DNA of 57,350 nucleotides, taken from positions 1 through 57,350 of the forward strand of contig CAMLFP010000002.1 in NCBI GenBank assembly GCA_946479335.1. The letters are read 5' to 3'. The notes under the pieces are model-generated. The model saw only the letters and a program-made list of their open reading frames with translations. It did not search any database and was not told where the DNA came from. The stretch comes from an uncultured Archangium sp. (GTDB lineage Bacteria; Myxococcota; Myxococcia; Myxococcales; Myxococcaceae). Positions 52,775 through 57,350 of the stretch are shown here, in pieces; the first letter of the stretch is position 1, and every line of letters begins with the position of its first letter. The position numbers were made by a program, and so were the translations under genes.

Positions 52775-53485
52775 TCAGGGCGCGTGCAGCTTCGTGCTGG
52801 GCAGCGGAACGTCGGCGCCCAACAGCCCGCGCTGCAGCATCGACACGAAGCCCGCGTCGCCCAGCACCAGGTGATCCACCAGGCGGATGCACAGCAGCCG
52901 CGCCGCCTCCTTGAGCTGCCGGGTCAACGCGACGTCGTGCGCCGAAGGCTCCGGGTCACCCGACGGGTGGTTGTGCAGCAGCACGAGGCACGACGCGCGC
53001 GTGGCGATGGCCGGCGCGAAGGCCTCCCGCGGGTCGACCTGGCACTGGTCGACGGAGCCCTCGGTGATGCGCACGTGCCGCAGCAGCACGTTGCGGTTGT
53101 TGAGGCACAGCACGTGGAACTCCTCGCGCTTGAGCCCCACGAAGCGCGGCCGCGCCCACGTGTAGATGTCGGTCGGCGTTCGCAGCCGGGTGCGCGTGTC
53201 GGGCGCGTCGTGGAGCCGCCGCGCGAGCTCGCCGCACGCCAGCAGCCGCGCGACCTCCATCGGCTCCAACCCATGCAGCTCCACCAGCGCCTCCGCCGGC
53301 TGCGTCAGCAACGAGCGCAGGCCGTACTCCATCAACTCCGTGGCGCGCGTCTCCGACGGCCGCCGCAAGAGCAGCCCCACCAGCTCGCTCGAGTTCAGCG
53401 CCGCCGCGCCCAGGCGGATCAACCGCCGCATCGTCTCCTCGGCGTTGGTCGCCGAGGGCTCCGCCGTTCCCCACTCACCGTCCAT
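52775..53485 (-). CDS. radC: RadC/JAB-type DNA repair-associated protein
   Basis: 236 residues from ATG 53485 (MDGEWGTAEPS); earlier codons of the frame are not convincing. The helix-hairpin-helix part is degenerate (LLTQPAEALVELHG) and the JAMM metal motif LLHNHPSGDPEPSAHD is intact at about residues 175-190, with conserved HVRITEGSVDQC-type strands before it. RadC proteins carry an MPN/JAB metalloprotease fold, but their true activity is not settled. It is likely cotranscribed with recQ. The 142-base gap upstream (53486-53627) is divergent with the carboxylesterase-like gene and holds promoters not recognised here. Confidence 0.93.
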   Translation of the reverse strand: MDGEWGTAEPSATNAEETMRRLIRLGAAALNSSELVGLLLRRPSETRATELMEYGLRSLLTQPAEALVELHGLEPMEVARLLACGELARRLHDAPDTRTRLRTPTDIYTWARPRFVGLKREEFHVLCLNNRNVLLRHVRITEGSVDQCQVDPREAFAPAIATRASCLVLLHNHPSGDPEPSAHDVALTRQLKEAARLLCIRLVDHLVLGDAGFVSMLQRGLLGADVPLPSTKLHAP

Positions 53486-53627
53486 GTGCTGCCTCCGGCG
53501 CAGACGCGAGAGCAACGCGCGTGCCGCGAGCCTCGGGGGTGAACGCAGGCGGCGACCCGTCCGCCGGGGCGGAGCGGCGCAGACGCTCCACTCGCGCTCT
53601 CACTTTTTGAGACGTACGGTGCCCGCC

Positions 53628-55133
53628 ATGCGAGCGAGCCTGCTGGTGCTGATGACCTTCGTGAGCGCCTGCACGTTGAGCCGCGTGAACTGGCGCAGCG
53701 TCGACGCGCGCGCCGATCAGATGACGCTGCGCACGTTGTCGACCGGCGACGTCATCGGCTTCATCGAGCCGGAGGGCACGGTGGCGTGGCTCGGCATCCC
53801 CTACGCGGAGCCGCCGGTGGGCCCGCTGCGGTGGAAGGCGCCGGTGCCCGCGAAGAAGCGCGACGTGTTCGTCTACAGCGCGACGAAGTACGGGCCTCAG
53901 TGCCCGCAGGCCGGTACCGATGGCGGCGTCGATGGCGACGAGGCGTGCCTGACGCTGAACATCTCCGCGCGGTCACTCAACGAAGAGAAGCAGCCGGTGA
54001 TGGTGTGGCTCCACGGCGGGGAGAACACGAGCGGCACGGCGAACGAGTACGGCGTGATGCGCAACCTCTCGCGGCGGTACGGCGTGGTGGTGGTCGGCGT
54101 GAACTACCGGCTCGGCGTGCTGGGTTGGTTTCATCACCCGGCGCTGCTCAGCGCGCTCGACTCGCCCGATGACGCCAGCGGCAACTACGGCACGTTGGAT
54201 CAGATCGCCGCGCTGGAGTGGGTGCGCGACAACATCGCGAAGTTCGGCGGCGACCCCGGCAACGTCACCGTCTTCGGCGCAGAGGCGGGTGGCGCCGACA
54301 TCTTCGCGTTGCTCTCGTCACCGCGCGCGCAGGGGCTGTTCCACCGCGCGGCCATCCAGAGCGGCGCGCCCATCGGCCACACCTTCGCGGAGGCGCTCGC
54401 GTTCACCGACGACGGCGGAGCCGCCAACAGCGCGAACGAGGTGATGCTCCAGCAGTTGCTCCTCGACCACCGCGCAGCCGATCGCGACAGTGCGAAGGCG
54501 TTGCTGGCCACGCTGCGCGAGTCGGACGTCGCGAACTACCTTCGCTCACGCAGCCCGCCGCAGTTGCTGACGCCGCTCCTCGGCGCGCCGGTGCCGCATC
54601 TGCTGCGTGATGGGCACGTGGTGCGCGACACCGTGGGCGCTTCGGTTCCCGTACTGCTTGGTTCGAACCGCGACGAGTACCAGTTGGTGCTGCACGACCC
54701 GCGCTTCGTCGGGCTGCACCTCGATGAACAGTTCGACCACGCGCTGCGCGAGCGCTCCGATGCGTGGCGTGTGCAAGCCATCGACGCACCCGCCGCGACG
54801 CTGCGACGCGCGGGCGTGCCCACGTTCGTGTACCGCTTCGACTGGGACGAGAGCCCTCGCGTCGAGTTCGGCGACGCGCGCCCCACCGTCGGACAGGAGG
54901 TGGGCTTCGTGGTCGGCGATGAAGCCTGCGAGCTCGTCACGCTGCGCGGCTGCAGCGACGCCAACGAGGCCGGCCGCGTGAAGCTGTCGCGCGCGATGAT
55001 GTCGTACTGGGTGCAGTTCGCGCGCACCGGCGCTCCGGGCCGCGGCGTCGACGGCGACCTCCCGGAGTGGAAGGGCGAGGGCACGATGATCTTCGACACG
55101 GCCGCGCACGGCGGCGTGCGGCTCGAGCGCTGA
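53628..55133 (+). CDS. Carboxylesterase-fold lipoprotein without catalytic Ser and His
   Basis: 501 residues from ATG 53628. MRASLLVLMTFVSAC gives a lipoprotein leader with Cys-15. The type B carboxylesterase fold is plain: GIPYAEPPVGPLRWKAP, DEACLTLNI, PVMVWLHGGENTSG (oxyanion region), VVVGVNYRLGVLGW and GTLDQIAALEWVRDNIAKFGGDP. At the nucleophile elbow the expected Gly-Glu-Ser-Ala-Gly reads GAEAGG, so Glu-219 stands where the catalytic Ser should be. The catalytic His segment reads TVGQEVGFVVG, with Val-421 in place of His. The acidic residue (Glu-350 in GSNRDEY) remains. The protein is probably a binding or scaffold protein on the envelope, not an esterase. Confidence 0.88.
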   Translation: MRASLLVLMTFVSACTLSRVNWRSVDARADQMTLRTLSTGDVIGFIEPEGTVAWLGIPYAEPPVGPLRWKAPVPAKKRDVFVYSATKYGPQCPQAGTDGGVDGDEACLTLNISARSLNEEKQPVMVWLHGGENTSGTANEYGVMRNLSRRYGVVVVGVNYRLGVLGWFHHPALLSALDSPDDASGNYGTLDQIAALEWVRDNIAKFGGDPGNVTVFGAEAGGADIFALLSSPRAQGLFHRAAIQSGAPIGHTFAEALAFTDDGGAANSANEVMLQQLLLDHRAADRDSAKALLATLRESDVANYLRSRSPPQLLTPLLGAPVPHLLRDGHVVRDTVGASVPVLLGSNRDEYQLVLHDPRFVGLHLDEQFDHALRERSDAWRVQAIDAPAATLRRAGVPTFVYRFDWDESPRVEFGDARPTVGQEVGFVVGDEACELVTLRGCSDANEAGRVKLSRAMMSYWVQFARTGAPGRGVDGDLPEWKGEGTMIFDTAAHGGVRLER

Positions 55134-55136
55134 CCG

Positions 55137-55529
55137 ATGCGCGTCGCCCGCTTCAAACCGCCGCAGCCGATGAAGCTCGAGGGCTACGACTTCGACGCCT
55201 TCGAGGTCGAGCTCCACGACGACGGCGGCGTCGATTTCCGGCTCGTGCTCGGCGACAACCTCGACATCTTCTGGGTGCTGCCCATCGAGCGGTACGGGCG
55301 GCTGCGCCTCATTCACGTCGACAACGCGGCGATGGAGATCGAACCGCGCCTGGTGCGCGACCCCGCGGGCGTCGAGCTCGAGCTGGTCTTCGACGGTGAC
55401 GGCCAACCGCTGACCCGCGTGACCTTCGTGGCGAGCGGCGCGGGCGCCTACCAGTGCGACCTGGAGTTCAGCGATCGCCCACCGATGCAGCTCCGTTACG
55501 CCGGCATCGCGCCCGCCTCTGAAACATGA
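55137..55529 (+). CDS. Small protein of unknown function
   Basis: 130 residues from ATG 55137, 3 bases after the preceding stop. Mostly beta-strand by appearance: KLEGYDFDAFEVELHDDGG, VDFRLVLGDNLDIFW, GRLRLIHVDN. No signal peptide, membrane segment or catalytic motif is seen. It lies in tight array with the carboxylesterase-like gene and, 13 bases on, the first of two paralogues, so cotranscription is likely. Confidence 0.6.
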   Translation: MRVARFKPPQPMKLEGYDFDAFEVELHDDGGVDFRLVLGDNLDIFWVLPIERYGRLRLIHVDNAAMEIEPRLVRDPAGVELELVFDGDGQPLTRVTFVASGAGAYQCDLEFSDRPPMQLRYAGIAPASET

Positions 55530-55542
55530 GAGGAGCGCGCCC

Positions 55543-56424
55543 ATGAGCGCACGCGTCGACAAGCAGTGGAAAGACAAAGGTCTGAGCGGGTACCCGAACG
55601 AAGCCATCATCGGCACGCTGAATCACTACGGCGTCACCGTCGACGAGGCCGGGCTCAAGGCGACCGCCGGCGACAAGTTCCCCTTCGAGCTCGCGCTGGA
55701 GTGGAAGCCGAAGTGGAAGGGCACCGGCCAGTTCGCGGCGTTCCCCTACGCGGCGGCCAACGAGCTCTTCGGCCGGCTCTTCCCCGACAAGCCGTCGCCG
55801 ATGAAGACGGCGCACGTCATCCTCGACGTCATCGCCAACGGGCTGAAGCTGATCAGCGGCCAGGCCGACGCGAACCTCCCGGGCGCCTTCGGCCACTGGG
55901 ACGAGCTGGCGCCGAAGCTGCCGGGCGCCGGCGAGCGCCGCGACGCCTTCCTCGGTGAGCTGGTGACCTTCCTCGAGTCGTGGGCGCAGACCTTCAACGA
56001 GCTCCCGGAGCGCCTCGCCAAGGCCGGCAAGAAAGACGAAGCGCTCAAGGTCGCGGTGATCCACGAGACGCTCTTCACCGACCGCGAGGGCACGATGACC
56101 GCAGTGGTGCGCGCGCAGCTCGGCGAGAAAGACGCCGCGCTGGCCGACCTCACGAAGTGGGCTGGTGAGGCCGATCGCGACGTCTACAAGCGCTACTCCG
56201 CGCTCGACGCGCTCTTCCAGTTGGGCGAGCTCGAGCAGGTGAAGTCGCTGGGCCTCGCGATCTTCGACGCCGCCGCTGCCGAGAAGAAGTGGGGGCTGGC
56301 TGATTCGATCGCGCACCTCCTCGCGCACCTCGTGCAGAAGGTCGGCGGGGAGCAGTCGTTCGTGATGGGCGTGCGGGAGCGCCTCGAGCGCGCGCACGCG
56401 CACACCGGCGGGCACCACCACTGA
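55543..56424 (+). CDS. Unknown protein, first of a tandem paralogous pair
   Basis: 293 residues from ATG 55543, with AGGAG 11-15 bases before the start. The N-terminal block shared with its neighbour runs MSARVDKQWKDKGL ... PNEAIIGTLNHYGVTVDEA, then WKGTGQFAAFPYAAANELFGR. The C-terminal half is helical and looks like TPR-type repeats (DAALADLTKWAGEADRD, FQLGELEQVKSLGLAIF). The end is His-rich (HAHTGGHHH), which may bind metal. No signal peptide, so cytoplasmic. Function unknown. Confidence 0.7.
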   Translation: MSARVDKQWKDKGLSGYPNEAIIGTLNHYGVTVDEAGLKATAGDKFPFELALEWKPKWKGTGQFAAFPYAAANELFGRLFPDKPSPMKTAHVILDVIANGLKLISGQADANLPGAFGHWDELAPKLPGAGERRDAFLGELVTFLESWAQTFNELPERLAKAGKKDEALKVAVIHETLFTDREGTMTAVVRAQLGEKDAALADLTKWAGEADRDVYKRYSALDALFQLGELEQVKSLGLAIFDAAAAEKKWGLADSIAHLLAHLVQKVGGEQSFVMGVRERLERAHAHTGGHHH

Positions 56425-56425
56425 C

Positions 56426-57304
56426 ATGAGCGACCGCGTCGGGAAGGACTGGCAGAACAAGGGCATCGACACCTTCCCGACGGAGGCGATCCTCGGGACG
56501 CTCGCCCACTACGGCGTGCGCGTCGACGAGGCGTCGTTCCGCGAGCTGGCGCGCGAAGACTTCCCCGTCACCATCGCGCTCCAGTGGGAGGCCAGCTGGA
56601 AGGGCACCGGGCAGTTCCTGCCGTTCCCCTTCTCGGCGGCGGCGGAGCTGTGGCGGCGTTGGCTGCCCGACGAGCTGAGCCCGGTCGACTTCGCCATCGC
56701 GCTCACCAACCTGGTGAATGAGCTGAACGCGGCGCTCGAGAAGAAGGCCGACGACGGCACGCGCGAGACGCGCTTCAAGGTCGTGGAGGGGCTGCTCAAG
56801 CGGCTCCCCACCGAGCCCCATCGCGCGCGCGCCTTCGTCGACGATCTCTTCATGGCGGTGGGCGAGGAGCTGGTCGAGGAGTTCGACGAGACCGCCGAGC
56901 TGCTCGCCGCGGAGAACCTCGACGCGCTGGCGGAGCGCTTCGTGAAGATTGAAGAGACGCTCTTCCCCGAGCGCGTCGGCGTGGTGCGCGCCACCATGCG
57001 CGCCGCGAAGGGCGAGCAGCAGGAAGCGCTGGCCGAGCTTACGAAGCTCGCGGCCGTCGACAACGCGGAGCAGCGCTTCCTCGCCATCAACAGCCTCGCG
57101 CGCCTCGAACAGTTCGAGCTGGCCGCGGAGCAGCTCTCCGCGTCGTCGACGTTCTTCGAGCAGTACGGCGAGTTCGATCACGACGTCGCCGAGCTCGCGG
57201 TGGGCCTCGCGGGCGAGAAGATCGCCGAGGCGCACAAGCGCAAGCTGGCCGACCTCGCCGAGAAGTTCCTCGCGCTGGCCAACACCCGCTCCGACGAAGC
57301 CTGA
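56426..57304 (+). CDS. Unknown protein, second of a tandem paralogous pair
   Basis: 292 residues from ATG 56426, 1 base after the stop of its neighbour. It shares the order of conserved blocks: KDWQNKGID, TEAILGTLAHYGVRVDEA, WKGTGQFLPFPFSAAAEL, and the C-terminal ETLFPERVGVVRATMRAAKGEQQEALAELTKL. It lacks the His-rich tail. The helical C-terminal half again looks TPR-like. Likely a diverged duplicate; the pair may form a heteromer. Function unknown. Confidence 0.7.
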   Translation: MSDRVGKDWQNKGIDTFPTEAILGTLAHYGVRVDEASFRELAREDFPVTIALQWEASWKGTGQFLPFPFSAAAELWRRWLPDELSPVDFAIALTNLVNELNAALEKKADDGTRETRFKVVEGLLKRLPTEPHRARAFVDDLFMAVGEELVEEFDETAELLAAENLDALAERFVKIEETLFPERVGVVRATMRAAKGEQQEALAELTKLAAVDNAEQRFLAINSLARLEQFELAAEQLSASSTFFEQYGEFDHDVAELAVGLAGEKIAEAHKRKLADLAEKFLALANTRSDEA

Positions 57305-57305
57305 A

Positions 57306-57350
57306 CTACGCCGTCTCGCCGCTCTTCGCCGGCGCCGACGCTTCACCTTC
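57306..57350 (-). CDS. Possible C-terminal end of a convergent gene (partial)
   Basis: On the minus strand 14 codons (EGEASAPAKSGETA) run from the window edge to a TAG at 57306-57308. The Glu/Ala/Lys/Pro composition and the position 1 base past the paralogue's stop fit the flexible tail of a convergent gene, as at other tight gene ends in this window. Too short to identify. Confidence 0.35.
   Translation of the reverse strand, partial: EGEASAPAKSGETA

Overview
The window is about 57 kb of very GC-rich, densely packed bacterial chromosome. Genes abut or overlap by a few bases, and no gap exceeds about 190 bases. The organism is most likely a member of the Myxococcota. The grounds are a protein ending in a MYXO-CTERM-like tail (Cys, hydrophobic stretch, Arg cluster), a type II secretion operon with gspN and a PilM-like gspL, an FHA-containing sigma-54 activator, tandem choice-of-anchor-D lipoproteins, a Gly-rich lamin-tail lipoprotein, and an elongation factor G of the AHIDSGKTT (mitochondrial/spd) type. 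This is inferred from gene content only; no rRNA or tRNA gene was recognised.

Left part (1-17.2 kb): the 3' end of a YcaO gene overlapping a TfuA gene (a thioamide or azoline type of peptide-modification pair), an endonuclease/exonuclease/phosphatase-family protein, and a MYXO-CTERM-type protein. On the minus strand follow a metallophosphoesterase, a long-chain acyl-CoA ligase, elongation factor G, a polytopic membrane protein, an ECF sigma factor and a twin-FHA sigma-54 activator. Divergent from the activator is a plus-strand set of three TadE/TadG-like pseudopilin-type proteins plus one unknown exported protein, followed by an Fe-S photolyase.

Middle (17.2-31.9 kb): a complete minus-strand type II secretion operon in the order gspC-D-E-F-G-H-I-J-K-L-M-N, read from 30.6 kb down to 17.2 kb. 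A near-consensus -24/-12 (sigma-54) element sits at the start of gspC. Upstream on the same strand are an NAD(P)-binding NmrA-like protein and a DUF523 protein.

Right part (31.9-57.35 kb): a RapA-like Swi2/Snf2 ATPase; two large ASH-repeat lipoproteins; a YbiT-type ABC-F ATPase; a universal stress protein and a repeat-rich lamin-tail lipoprotein; an ADP-ribosylglycohydrolase-fold protein lacking metal ligands; an MtfA-type peptidase. Then comes the plus-strand run eno-surE-nlpD-like-M16-M16-lipoprotein. It is followed by radC-recQ on the minus strand, a carboxylesterase-fold lipoprotein that has lost two catalytic residues, a small unknown protein and a tandem pair of unknown paralogues.

The most striking observation is an in-frame amber codon in recQ. 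The reading frame beyond it carries on the HRDC domain for 58 more residues and then stops 5 bases from the convergent neighbour. Other points worth following are the sigma-54-type element at the T2SS operon, glycine-rich inserts in several T2SS parts, two enzyme-fold proteins with missing active-site residues, the Tad-like module beside the FHA activator, and the truncated YcaO-TfuA pair at the left edge.
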